Made by a program: the position numbers and the translations under genes. The notes below the pieces were generated by a model that did not search any database, was not told the origin of the DNA, and worked only from the letters and a program-made list of their open reading frames with translations. This document shows, in pieces, positions 42,801 to 64,000 of a DNA stretch of 64,000 bases (the first letter of the stretch is position 1; each line of letters opens with the position of its first letter). The DNA comes from Campylorhamphus procurvoides (lineage: Eukaryota > Chordata > Aves > Passeriformes > Dendrocolaptidae). The stretch spans positions 641,394 to 705,393 of the forward strand of contig WBMV01004764.1 of assembly GCA_013396655.1 (NCBI GenBank), written 5' to 3'.

Positions 42801-45800
42801 CTTGAATGCCTAAGATGAGGCAGGGCAGAGTTGGTGCATGCACAGATCCACTACTGAATTTGTCCTTCTGACCCTGCTAGAAACGAGCTTTATCTGTCAA
42901 GTCACATAAGTAATTTTGAAATTGTTAGCTATAGGCATAGGTTGGCAAATGTTGTCTAAGATAATTAATTTTCTGTAAGTTATTGTTATTATGTATTGAA
43001 CGTTAAAACAGGAAAAGATTGGAGCAAAATCTTATCTGAGTTTTTGCAACAGAACAGTCTATTCAAAGCTTAAAGTCTCCTTCTAAACTTCTCTTTTTTA
43101 CAAACTTCTGAAATCTTTCATATTTCGCTGGAAACTGTCTTACTCAGACATTTATTTCCTTTTTTTTTTACTTTGTAGGCTTTATGCAGTTGGTGGTCGA
43201 GATGGAAGTTCTTGTCTTAAATCAGTAGAATGTTTTGATCCTCATACAAACAAATGGACTCTCTGTGCTCAGATGTCAAAAAGAAGAGGTGGTGTAGGTG
43301 TAACCACCTGGAATGGGTTCTTGTATGCAATAGGTGGTCATGATGCCCCAGCATCAAACTTAACATCCAGGCTGTCGGACTGTGTAGAAAGGTAATATCC
43401 TGACGAAGGCATATCCTTATATGTGATTCCAGTAGTGCTAGTCTATGGAGTGATTTATGGAGAAAGCTGTAAGCAGAAAAACAATCAAAGAGTTGTGTTA
43501 TTTTTAGCATGAACAGAGGAAACTTAGATATAAAAACATATTGTGTAGTCATACTATGATTTAAACTGTTACTGAGACCAACTATTTAAAGCAAATTCTC
43601 CCTAATGCAATTCATCTAGATTTTTTAATGATTTTATTGAATGAATTATGATTGATAACTGAGAACAATTTGGAATTGAATGCTTTTTAAAATTAAGAAC
43701 TTCTACAAAAAATGTCTGTATCTATTCATATAACTTTCAAAGGAGTTAACGGACAGGTTGTGTGGATCCTTATATATCCTATTCTTTTTTGTATCCCCTG
43801 ATGGCAGTGGGAAACTGGCATGTAATTCAGTGATTCCTAAGTTTTTGTGTCTTTATGTAAAGTGGTTAATGGATGACTGTATCGCAAATTGCAGAAGCGC
43901 ATGTGCTTTATACAATAATTTTAAAAAGACAGTAAATACTTCATAATGCACTGCATTGTCTTCACTGGGACAGTAGGTACTTCTGAAATAAGTTTTAACT
44001 CTCTTCCTGTCCCCCACCCCAAATTGTAAAACTTTTCCTCTTCCCTGTTATCTTCCAGCACGTACAGTGAATCTTCATCATCCATATTCTCCTTTTACTA
44101 AATTTATTAAGGGGGAGATATGTTTCCCTCTCCATCAAAAAAAATCCCAAACAAACAAAAACTAAACCGAGCCACACCAAACCAAACAAACACCACCAAA
44201 CCCCCCCCCCCCCAAAAAAACAAAAACAAAACCCAAAAAAACCCAAAACACCCCAAGAGAGCTGTAGTTTTCAAGCTTTCAGAGTCCTAGGAAATCCTAG
44301 ACCAAAAATGCACAGTGTGGCCCATACCACTTTATACATGGACGTTGCACTAAAAAGACTCTCAAAAGGTTTGCAAAGGGGAAGCTACATTTTAGCAAAT
44401 ATCAGATTTTGAGAGCAATACCGATTATTGGAAGCCCAAGAGAAAGTAATATCTCCACATATTTTTCTGCATCAATATTCTCTGAAACAAAGAAACATGA
44501 CTTTAGTAAATGGGAATCATCTTGTAATGCATTTTGTCCTTGCTCTTTAAGTGAGATGAAATTGAGGACCATCAACTTCATGGAACTAGTTCCTTAAAAA
44601 AATTACCACTTTTATGTGACCACACTAAGCTTCTGAATATTTGTTTACCACTATATTTGCAATAAAAGTTGTTTTTCCCAGATAAATAAAATTATTTATA
44701 AATTGTAAAATAACTTGAAAAGTAATTTCTAGATGTAGGTTATTAAACACCCTCTTCTGTTTGCATATGTGCTTCAGGTAGAGTTTTTATGTTACAATTA
44801 TGCTTGCATACATTTCTGTAATGTTTTGACTAGAGAACAGCAGGTAAAATTGTTAGAGTTCATTATATCTATGTTCTTCATGCAAAAACTAGTGCCTTCC
44901 AAACTTGCTTTTAGCAAGGGTTATCTTAGGATGACCTATTAGCCAGATAAATGTTTTCTTTGTATAGTTCTTTAGAGCCCTTCTGAGCTCTGTGATTACA
45001 TCAGTTCTTCTGTAAGCAACTGTAATCTTAACATCATTTCTTTTAGCCAAGTTAAATTATATTCCTTGACATAAGCATATAATGAACTCTCCTATGCAGT
45101 TCTCAGTTTGACTTGAAAAGACTGTTGATACTGTTCTAGAACCATAAAATGTTTTTCATTAAGCCATCTGCCATTTACTGTGATGATCCTTCTGATTTAA
45201 AAAGTGTTGTAAATTGTCCTAAGGGTTTTGCATTTCCCCCAGAATTTCCTCAAACTGTTTTGGGAGTGATATTTTTGAAAATTGTAATCTTTCATGGCAA
45301 GTAACTCTCTCTAATACCACATACAATTTTAACAGCCGGTGTTTTGACATGCAGTAGTTATCCCCTAAAGCAAGCTCTTACTCTGCTACAGTGTACCAGC
45401 AATGATACCTTTAGACCCACAAAATATGGTAAGAGCAGCTCTATGTATATGTGGGTATAAATGGGTGGAAAGCAGCACAAAATAGATACCAGGCTAGTGC
45501 TGTGTTACCAGATGACTAAAGAAATAGTTTCAAAGGGAGGGAATTTGAGCAAGAAAAGTCCTTTGAAATTAAGACCAAATCTGCACTGTCCTGTTTTCTA
45601 CTATATTGACAGCCTCAATTCCAGTACATTTTTCCTCTTGAATTTTGGCAGCAGTTTTAGACCTAACACAAATTATCTTTCAGGTATGATCCCAAAACAG
45701 ATATGTGGACTGCTGTGGCCTCTATGAGCATTAGCAGAGATGCAGTGGGAGTATGTCTTCTTGGTGACAAGTTGTATGCTGTTGGAGGATATGATGGTCA

Positions 45801-47933
45801 GACATACCTTAATACCGTGGAGTCTTATGATCCCCAGACAAATGAATGGACACAGGTATAGTTTCTGATCAGACCATAAACTGCTATTAATATTTTTATT
45901 TCAAGTGTGACTATTTTTACAAGGAAAATTCAAATACTCCTCTAAAAAGAACTTTCTTACTAGTCTGTTTTGAGTCTGTCTTTTTTTCTTTTGTGTACCA
46001 TCTTGAGACGACTTATCTTGAACAGACAGTTGTTAATTCTAATAAACTGTCCTTTCTTTGGCAAGAGTATAGCTATTTTCTTTGACAATTTCAGCTACTT
46101 TTAATAAAATGTATTGACATGTTCCCCAAACTGTCATAAAGGGTTCTTTCTATATGACTTCCAGTTCTGAAGATAAATGATAAATGTAGATTAATTTTAG
46201 CTCCAATGTGTCTCTCAATAAGCTTATTGATTCCTTCAACATTTTAGTCATCTTTTCATAAATAATCCCCTCCTGATGTGAATGCATTATACAGTGTGTG
46301 TAACTTTCAGAAAGCCTTTTCCCATTTTTCTCTTTGCAGCTTTGAAAAATTAGTTCTTCAGTTCACAGTCAGAAACCATTACTGTCAGTTCAAAGCTTGG
46401 TTACTTTTATATAGCTCCAGGAATGTGACTCTGTGTGGGAAAAGCACACACAAGGACATCCTGAGCAGGCTGTCCTTTGGTATCTAATGCCATTTGAGAT
46501 ACCCTAAGGTATACTATACCCATCCACAGAAGGCTGGCAGATACAGCACAGAATCTGTGAGAGGCCAAGGTTCTCCTGGAGTCCAGTTGCAGGCCAGGAT
46601 GAATGTCCAAGGTCATCTGGAATAGCATCAGACACCAGTATTTAGGCAGCTGAACTCTGACTACCAGTAATAATCCCAAATTTTTAATTCCTAAAGGGAA
46701 CTAAGTTGCTGTTTATTGAAATCTCTCTAACACAGAAAACTCAGCTGTTCATTTCCCCCTCTTCATACTGCTGCAAGATCTTAAAATACAAGTCATCAAG
46801 GAGGCTCATCAGAGCTTGGGGCCTTCACTGGTATTGGTGCTGGTGAGGATAACCCATGGCATTGTTTGTCCCACTAAAGAAAAAAAACCCAGTGTACCAG
46901 AGGACAGCTCACCATTGCACTTAAAAGAATCTCACATGATGTCTAGGTGGTGACCATCTGTATGTACCTTTGTATCCTTACCCTTGACCCTCTGTATCTC
47001 ACTGAATGCCGTGATCCCAGTATATAGGACAGTTTTGTCCCTTCCTAGAGGGTTTTGGAAATGTTTGTGTACCTCCTTTCTTGCTATGTCAGCAGTCTGC
47101 CACCACTTCATCTGCACACAGCTCAGAAGAGGGTAATGGAATTTTCTCAGCTGAAGTTTGCCAGAACCACAGACAGCTCAGGATGTCTGTTGGTCCTGGG
47201 AAATAAAGAAATAGGGGTGTTGGCATAAACAGCCTTTTTTGTCTTCAGATGGTCTCTGTACCACTTGGTGTGCTATTGACACGCACTCCAATATGGTGAA
47301 GGTTAAAAGAGGTGAGCATTAGAAACCACCATCCTCTGTTCAAGTCCAGCAGAATTTCAGCAGAAAAGGATTTTGCCAGAAGTAATTTCTGTTTACAAAG
47401 AAAGAATAAAGACTGGGAAATTATTCCGATTCCAAGACCCCTTGACAGGATTTTATTAAATATTCGAGTAAAAAAGAGAGGTTGCCCCTATCATTTTTGG
47501 CATATTCTGTTTGTGAGAAATGCATTATTTTGCCAACCATTACTCAGTTGTCAGACTGTCTAACTCAGGTGTCCAGTTTGTACTATAGCAAAGGTTTCTT
47601 CTTCCTGTGATACTGAATAATTGAAATTATCAGTAAGAATTGCTTGATGTTCTTGGGGCTTGCTATTGCTTTCAAAGTGCTTCACTCTATCATATAAAAT
47701 ATCTTTACCTTTTCTGTGAGTTTGTATCCAATTTTGGACCAATTTTTAAGTCGCATTAGCAAAGCATGGATGTTATTGTCACTCTACTGCAGCTGTACAA
47801 TTAGGGGGGGAAAATTACTTAAAGCTGACTGCATTTATCTCATGAATGGTTGGTTTGTTTTTTTGTTTGCTTTCAGGTTGCCCCACTGTGCCTAGGAAGA
47901 GCTGGAGCATGTGTCGTGACTGTGAAACTATAA
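9479..47933 (+). CDS. KLHL5: KLHL5, Kelch-like protein 5 (whole gene, 11 coding exons)
   Basis: Joined coding exons: 9479-9855, 21086-21268, 27976-28112, 28873-29069, 36450-36662, 40568-40754, 41610-41834, 42122-42284, 43179-43391, 45684-45855 and 47877-47933. They sum to 2124 bases, that is 707 residues plus TAA. All introns are GT-AG and every phase matches. Order: serine- and acid-rich N-terminus (about 1-140), BTB (about 150-262), BACK (about 267-368), six Kelch repeats (418-707). The Kelch Gly-Gly pairs fall at 425, 472, 519, 566, 613 and 666, spaced 47, 47, 47, 47 and 53. BTB-BACK-Kelch proteins are generally substrate adaptors for cullin-3 ubiquitin ligases, with BTB binding CUL3 and the propeller the substrate; for KLHL5 this is family inference. 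The sequence matches the human protein closely as I remember it. M140 is a second possible start for a short isoform. Confidence 0.95.
13308..14215 (-). repeat. Long CR1 fragment with ORF2 C-terminal remnant
   Basis: About 900 bases of CR1 in minus orientation, longest in the window. The left edge is the CR1 3' end (hairpin-like 'cacagaatcacagaatg'). A minus-strand frame at 13648-14241 still reads into the ORF2 C-terminus, with recognisable pieces such as [22 protein letters not shown] and [11 protein letters not shown]. This is only the end of ORF2; the catalytic core is absent and the frame decays to the left, so the copy is not autonomous. Confidence 0.92.
15552..15591. repeat. T-rich low-complexity tract
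   Basis: About 40 bases of T and TTTTA units within KLHL5 intron 1. No coding or regulatory signal seen. Confidence 0.85.
18067..18245 (-). repeat. CR1 fragment with internal deletion
   Basis: Starts with the CR1 3' terminal motif ('catagaatcacacagaatt') and then jumps to a more internal CR1 block ('gctctcaccggggccgagtg', then 'ggccttcttggccacctggg'). The several hundred bases expected between them are missing, so the copy carries an internal deletion. It lies in KLHL5 intron 1. Confidence 0.85.
19577..19659. repeat. G/T-rich low-complexity tract
   Basis: Built of GGTTTT, GGGTTT and GGGTTGGGTTGG units on the plus strand. The sense RNA is G-rich, so a local G-quadruplex is conceivable, but most G runs are only two or three long. 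Confidence 0.75.
21086..21268 (+). CDS. KLHL5: KLHL5 coding exon 2 (residues 126-186)
   Basis: Encodes the serine-rich linker [13 protein letters not shown], then [10 protein letters not shown] and the start of the BTB domain through [16 protein letters not shown]. The acceptor is a tandem CAGCAG. Using the second AG gives the conserved R-N-S-N-S junction; using the first adds one codon. The donor AG|gtaagt is canonical and splits an arginine codon. Confidence 0.95.
21269..27975 (+). other. KLHL5: KLHL5 intron 2 (6.7 kb)
   Basis: AT-rich sequence without a recognisable repeat or exon. The longest open frame (24009-24251, plus) resembles no family I know and lacks flanking splice signals that fit the KLHL5 phase. 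Confidence 0.8.
27976..28112 (+). CDS. KLHL5: KLHL5 coding exon 3 (residues 187-232, BTB core)
   Basis: Encodes the central BTB segment [15 protein letters not shown] through [18 protein letters not shown]. This is the hydrophobic BTB core with the conserved 'AHRLVLS..S.YF.AMF' signature. The acceptor is ctcag|A and the donor ACAG|gtaatt. The exon splits codons on both sides, and both are completed correctly by its neighbours. Confidence 0.95.
28232..28590 (-). repeat. CR1-family fragment inside KLHL5 intron 3
   Basis: Begins with 'aatcatagaatcatagacat' and 'gttggaagggacccatagg', the reverse complement of a CR1 3' end, and continues with 'ctggccaaatgcttcttga', typical of a CR1 subfamily other than those elsewhere in the window. 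It fills about half of the 760-base intron 3, starting about 120 bases after the donor. Confidence 0.85.
28873..29069 (+). CDS. KLHL5: KLHL5 coding exon 4 (residues 233-298, end of BTB and start of BACK)
   Basis: Encodes [18 protein letters not shown], then [15 protein letters not shown] (last BTB helices), then the BACK start [17 protein letters not shown] to HNYTM. In related proteins the region after BTB helps CUL3 binding. Acceptor actag|GT, donor ATG|gtatgt, ending on a codon boundary. Confidence 0.96.
29070..36449 (+). other. KLHL5: KLHL5 intron 4 (7.4 kb)
   Basis: Mostly AT-rich unique sequence with a TTTTG-rich tract near 32740-32775. Between about 33.2 and 34.4 kb the base composition becomes more balanced and short coding-like frames appear (described separately). 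No confirmed KLHL5 exon lies within it: the reading frame joins 29069 to 36450 without any residue missing. Confidence 0.8.
33708..34390 (+). other. Coding-like degenerate segment in KLHL5 intron 4
   Basis: A good 3' splice-site-like pyrimidine tract ends in AG at 33706-33707. From 33710 a frame stays open for 70 codons to TAG at 33920-33922, lysine-rich at first and ending in a serine and acid-rich stretch ([13 protein letters not shown]). A second frame at about 33990-34097 is also charged ([10 protein letters not shown], then [12 protein letters not shown]). I do not recognise a family. It could be a decayed retroelement or retroviral gene, a processed pseudogene, an alternative terminal exon, or chance. 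Confidence 0.3.
36450..36662 (+). CDS. KLHL5: KLHL5 coding exon 5 (residues 299-369, BACK)
   Basis: Encodes [40 protein letters not shown] and [20 protein letters not shown]. This is the main helical body of the BACK domain, with its conserved 'E..I..AL..WV.HD...R' and 'IRLPLL.P' motifs. The exon is exactly 71 codons, in phase 0 at both ends. Confidence 0.96.
36663..40567 (+). other. KLHL5: KLHL5 intron 5 (3.9 kb)
   Basis: AT-rich sequence with a (TG)n tract at 39391-39421. A 131-codon frame at 39624-40019 shows no recognisable motif and is treated as chance. Confidence 0.8.
39391..39421. repeat. (TG)n microsatellite
   Basis: About 15 TG units with one interruption (TA) near the left end. 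It lies in KLHL5 intron 5. Such alternating tracts can adopt Z-DNA and are often length-polymorphic. Confidence 0.95.
40568..40754 (+). CDS. KLHL5: KLHL5 coding exon 6 (residues 370-431, BACK end and first Kelch strand)
   Basis: Encodes [18 protein letters not shown], then the linker [16 protein letters not shown] and the first Kelch strand [14 protein letters not shown]. The Gly-Gly pair at 425-426 opens the propeller. The acceptor follows a long T tract. The donor is AAAG|gtattg. Confidence 0.96.
41610..41834 (+). CDS. KLHL5: KLHL5 coding exon 7 (residues 432-506, Kelch repeats 1-2)
   Basis: Encodes [17 protein letters not shown], then [17 protein letters not shown] and [17 protein letters not shown], ending STHRHGL. 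Typical Kelch features are the GG pair at 472-473, the following E.Y.P motif and the conserved Trp at 493. The donor is CTTG|gtgcgt. Confidence 0.97.
42122..42284 (+). CDS. KLHL5: KLHL5 coding exon 8 (residues 507-560, Kelch repeat 3)
   Basis: Encodes [20 protein letters not shown], then [20 protein letters not shown] and [14 protein letters not shown]. It is the third blade, with GG at 519-520. Intron 7 upstream is only 287 bases, the shortest in the gene. The donor GGAAA|gtatgt splits a lysine codon. Confidence 0.97.
43179..43391 (+). CDS. KLHL5: KLHL5 coding exon 9 (residues 561-631, Kelch repeats 4-5)
   Basis: Encodes [20 protein letters not shown], then [19 protein letters not shown] and [15 protein letters not shown]. 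The fifth blade carries a loop about six residues longer than the others (around [12 protein letters not shown]), which explains the 53-residue spacing to the next Gly-Gly pair. The acceptor follows a long T run. Confidence 0.97.
44137..44258. repeat. A/C-only low-complexity tract with 13-C run
   Basis: About 120 bases almost entirely of A and C on the plus strand (CAAA, CCAAA units), with C13 at 44201-44213 followed by A7. The minus strand is strongly G/T. It lies in KLHL5 intron 9. The long minus-strand open frame here is only a product of the repeat. Confidence 0.9.
45684..45855 (+). CDS. KLHL5: KLHL5 coding exon 10 (residues 632-689, Kelch repeats 5-6)
   Basis: Encodes [20 protein letters not shown], then [19 protein letters not shown] and [16 protein letters not shown]. 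It closes the fifth blade and forms most of the sixth (GG at 666-667). The donor is CAG|gtatag, in phase 0. Confidence 0.97.
45856..47876 (+). other. KLHL5: KLHL5 intron 10 (2.0 kb)
   Basis: The part from about 46390 to 47240 is less AT-rich than the surrounding introns and contains scattered minus-strand frames with no recognised family. It may be an old unclassified repeat. Nothing else was seen. Confidence 0.6.
47877..47933 (+). CDS. KLHL5: KLHL5 terminal coding exon 11 (residues 690-707 and stop)
   Basis: Encodes [18 protein letters not shown] followed by TAA at 47931-47933. It completes the last Kelch blade; the final strand closes the propeller ring. The C-terminal ending matches the human protein as I recall it, so the gene is complete at its 3' coding end. 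Confidence 0.96.
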   Translation, partial: VAPLCLGRAGACVVTVKL

Positions 47934-49290
47934 ATTGTTTTCTCTCTGAAGGTGACATTCTCCTGCATAGACTCAGATGATTCCTTTTTCCTCAGGCAAA
48001 CTACCAGTGCACAAATAAGCACCAGGTGCAGGATACCTGCCTCAGCAAAATGTTTCATCTGAAGCTGATATGAACACGTTGTTCTTATGGACCAATATTA
48101 AGCACTTTTTAAAAAATTATCTTTATTACTCATACGTTACAAGAATTCTATTTGTAAGAAGATCATCTGCAACCTGCCAGTTGTCAGCAGAGGACTTCTG
48201 TTTAGGAAGCATGAAGAAAATGAGTGAACTCACTATAATAATCAAACATTATTATGCATCCAGGACCTTGATTTCCTCAAAGGTGCAGAGGAATGATGCT
48301 ATAAATGGATATACTTTGATATAATTGGGTCTATATCTGGGTGAAACTAGTTATAGGATTGGACCCCATATATTTAATTTGCCTATAATAAATACATTTG
48401 GCTATGTGAATGATTACCATGCAGGCTGACAAACCAATGCAAACTATTGTGAATGGCAGGCGTAATGCCTGCCTTGGAAATGAAGTTGTGTATTTGGTGA
48501 ATCTTTTGCACTTTTTATCATCATTCCTAGTTTAGCAAACTTTTTATTTAACCAAAGCCTTATTTTAAATATTGTCTTATTATGCTAACAGGAACCTGCT
48601 ATTTAATAACTTCTGACAGATATTTTTGACATCCAGTGTACTTTTTGGATTTTCAAAGTTTTTACGTGAGATGCAGAACATTGTACCTTTTCCTCTACTT
48701 TGGTTGTTATGTTTACTTTGCTATTTGTATGAGTTATTGGAAGAATTCTAAAGTGTAATTAACAGTTAACCAATTTAATATTTGCACTTTGGAATTTTGT
48801 AAGCATTCCATTACATCTAGACTAATTGCATTTTTACATGAGGCTTTGCACTACTTTGAAATGTTTAATTTTATAAGATGAAGAAATTGTCTGTCTTTCC
48901 TGTAAGGTTATTTAAGAAGGTAAAGGGCCCGACCCTGCAGGGTGCTTAGCTGCCATTGAAGCATGCAGCCCTGTATCCAGTGAGCTACCATATTTAACAA
49001 TTACCTATTTTTTTCCAGATATTTTATGATTTGCCTTTCTCGAGCCCTATGCTGTTACACCAAATTGCTTTGAATGGTCTAAATGTTCTCGGGAGAAGCC
49101 TTTTTGTATTTGCTTTTCTGTGCCTTGTCCCTTATGTTTCCCAAACAGCACCGCGTGTGGAGAACGGGAAGATGTGAACTCACTGAATGTTTTGGGTTTT
49201 TTTTAAAGTTTGGAGTGTCCGATACACAAAGCCCTTTGTACATATGTAACTTAAACGTGTTGTTTTAACGCTCGCGGCGACCTATTTATT
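47934..49290 (+). other. KLHL5: Probable KLHL5 3' UTR and short intergenic gap
   Basis: AT-rich sequence after the stop codon. It has an AATAAA at 48387-48392, a 12-base palindrome at 48932-48943, and a UGUANAUA-type Pumilio site (TGTACATA) at 49237-49244. The true poly(A) site cannot be set from sequence alone: if the AATAAA is used the UTR is under 0.5 kb, otherwise it may run almost to the WDR19 promoter. Confidence 0.5.
48387..48392 (+). terminator. KLHL5: Candidate KLHL5 polyadenylation signal AATAAA
   Basis: A canonical hexamer about 454 bases after the stop codon. AT-rich DNA yields such hexamers by chance and no clear GU-rich downstream element was established, so confidence is low. 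Confidence 0.3.
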
Positions 49291-49700
49291 GCTTTAAACG
49301 AAATGGGTGAGACTGTGCGATGGCAGTCTCGCAGCTGGAATACAGCTGATCCCAACAGGCGTTGTTGCTGTGTGGCCTTTATTGCCGAGGGCGGGGTGTC
49401 TGCACCCCGGAAACACCCGCGCTCCCGGGGGCCGGGATCGNGAGGAAAGGAGGGGTGTCGGGAAGCGCCGGCCGCCAGCGAACGAGCGGCCTGACGGTCT
49501 TGCGTGCGCTCCCCGGTTTGTTTTCTTTCCCGTAGAAGGGCTTAGGTTGCGAGGGAGCTTAAAGCTCGTCTAGCTCCAGCCCCTCCGCCGTGGTCTGGGC
49601 CTCTTCCCGCTCAGAACACGTTTCTCCAGGCCCCGTCCGGCCGGGGCTCGGGCACTGGTGTGGAAGGAAGGGCCATCCACAGGCTCCCTGGGCTGGGAGC
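49262..49700 (+). promoter_or_regulatory. WDR19: CpG-rich probable WDR19 promoter
   Basis: This is the only CpG-rich segment in the window. For example 49381-49440 holds about eight CpG in 60 bases. It sits between the KLHL5 stop and the first recognised WDR19 exon, in the right place for a housekeeping-type promoter. There is no TATA box. A single N at 49441 marks uncertain or missing sequence. WDR19 is a ciliary gene, so RFX (X-box) control is expected; I see only half-sites, GTTGC at 49546-49550 and GTTGCT at 49364-49369. Confidence 0.65.
49303..49306 (+). CDS. WDR19: Candidate WDR19 start exon (ATGG, uncertain)
   Basis: An ATG in good Kozak context (GAAATGG) is followed at once by a consensus donor, G|gtgaga, at the upstream edge of the CpG-rich segment. 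Joined to a weaker AAG acceptor at 50842-50843 it would read M-V-F-S-L-Y-E-K in the WDR19 frame. The better TAG acceptor at 50838-50839 is out of frame with it. The alternative is a start exon elsewhere, perhaps lost at the N. Confidence 0.3.
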
Positions 49701-49975
49701 TCCCGTGCCTCTCCACGGGCACAGCACAGAGCTGGCGCCTAAGACCTGCTGAAAACCTACTCTATCCAGTTTGGAGCCATTCCCCTTGTTGTATCTCTAC
49801 AAGCCCTTGTGAATAGTCTTTGCCCATCTTTCCTGTGGGCTCCCTTCAGGTACTGGAAGACCGCATTTAGGTCATCCCTAAGCCGGGCTGAACAATCCCA
49901 ATTCTCTGAGCCTTTCCTCATAGAAAAGCCGCTCCGTTCTTCTCATCACCCTGGTGGCCCTCCTCTGGACTCAGA
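49558..49975 (-). repeat. CR1 fragment at the WDR19 promoter edge
   Basis: Reverse-complement CR1: 'agctcgtctagctccagccc' at the left, then 'ggagccattccccttgttg', 'ctttcctgtgggctcccttc', 'gggctgaacaatcccaatt' and 'ggtggccctcctctggactc'. The middle part (about 49600-49740) is GC-rich and diverged. The copy overlaps the downstream side of the CpG-rich segment, so some of that GC content comes from the repeat. Confidence 0.8.
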
Positions 49976-50839
49976 TTTTATTAAATTTTCTTTCAAAAGC
50001 AAACATAACCATGAGATGTTGTTCGTGCTTGTGGCACGTGGTGGTTGTATTTTTGCACTTCATGTGAGTAAAATACAAATTCAGTGTGAAGAGTGCCTCA
50101 GTTTACATTCATCCAAAAGAGGGAATAAGAACTTTTGTCAAAGACTTGAGCAAGCCTGCCAGGCAGTTGTTGAACACTGTGTGTTTGTGTTTATCTGATG
50201 ATGTGGGAGAGGTATGAGTCAGGATAGCAAGCTATGAAACAAAGTTGTGGGCTTTATCTTACCCCCAAGTTACAGAAAAATCTGTGCAGGTATTGTGAAA
50301 GCCAAAGGAAGTTCAAGGCTTTCTCAGTTGGAAGTCAGAATCTCTTTTTACAGTGGGTTGCTGTAAGGTCTTAGCTTTTCAGACTGAGCAATTCAAAGTA
50401 ACAAAGTTGTTACCTGTCCTTAAAAGACTAAATGTTGATCCTTCTGTGTTTTACAAACTAAGGATGATTTCTGATCCCAGAATTTTCGATGAAACTTAGA
50501 AAACTGGTAACATTCTGGTCTTTGAATTAGAAGGGGAGGGTCTCATGCAACTTTATCATTCCTGTAACTAACAGAAAAAACAGTAGTTGTGATAGAGTCA
50601 CAGTTGTCAATGCAGACACCCAGTACCAGACACTTCAGTTTTTTCCACACAAACCAAAAGATTTTATGTGGAATTTTGGCACTTTGGTACATTAGAATCA
50701 TACAGAAATTGTGTTTGGATTGGTTTGGGGTTTTTTTACCTCCACAGTTCTCAGTTGCTAACATGTTAGGAGGTGGTAGTACTCTTCCATGCTTATGATT
50801 TTAGGATGCGTAACATTTTCCTTTTGTTTTTTTCCCTAG

Positions 50840-64000
<13,161 letters not shown>

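Noticed and set aside
43995..44246. 83-codon minus-strand frame rich in Gly, Phe and Trp
   Set aside because: It is the translation of the A/C low-complexity tract and has no gene context.
49307..49573. Plus frames of 63-88 codons in the CpG-rich segment
   Set aside because: Explained by high GC content and few stops; they do not continue into the WDR19 frame and cross the N.

Overview
The window is nuclear DNA from a bird. It carries CR1 non-LTR retrotransposon fragments in both orientations, including the tails typical of avian CR1, and long AT-rich introns with GT-AG junctions. It holds two vertebrate protein genes, in the order and orientation I recall for human 4p14 (KLHL5 then WDR19, both forward). 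I cannot name the species. A single N at 49441 points to a draft assembly.

Layout: 1 to about 9.3 kb has no recognisable coding exon; it holds two CR1 fragments in opposite orientation. From 9479 to 47933 lies KLHL5, read as 11 coding exons. All splice phases agree and give a 707-residue BTB-BACK-Kelch protein. Its largest introns run 9856-21085, 21269-27975 and 29070-36449. The probable 3' UTR runs from 47934 to roughly 49.3 kb. A CpG-rich segment at about 49.26-49.7 kb follows and is the likely WDR19 promoter. From 50840 to the right edge lies WDR19 (IFT144). Thirteen consecutive in-phase exons give 491 codons of the N-terminal WD40/beta-propeller half; the rest of the gene lies beyond the window. 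The WDR19 start codon cannot be fixed with confidence. The last 220 bases look like the start of an LTR inserted in a WDR19 intron.

Function: KLHL5 belongs to the family of substrate adaptors for cullin-3 ubiquitin ligases. WDR19 is a subunit of the ciliary IFT-A complex. They are neighbours on the chromosome, and nothing in the sequence links their functions. I found no CRISPR array, tRNA, rRNA or bacterial-type system. The points most worth checking are the WDR19 first exon, the KLHL5 N-terminal extension, a tandem NAGNAG acceptor in KLHL5, a degenerate coding-like island in KLHL5 intron 4, and the terminal LTR-like segment.
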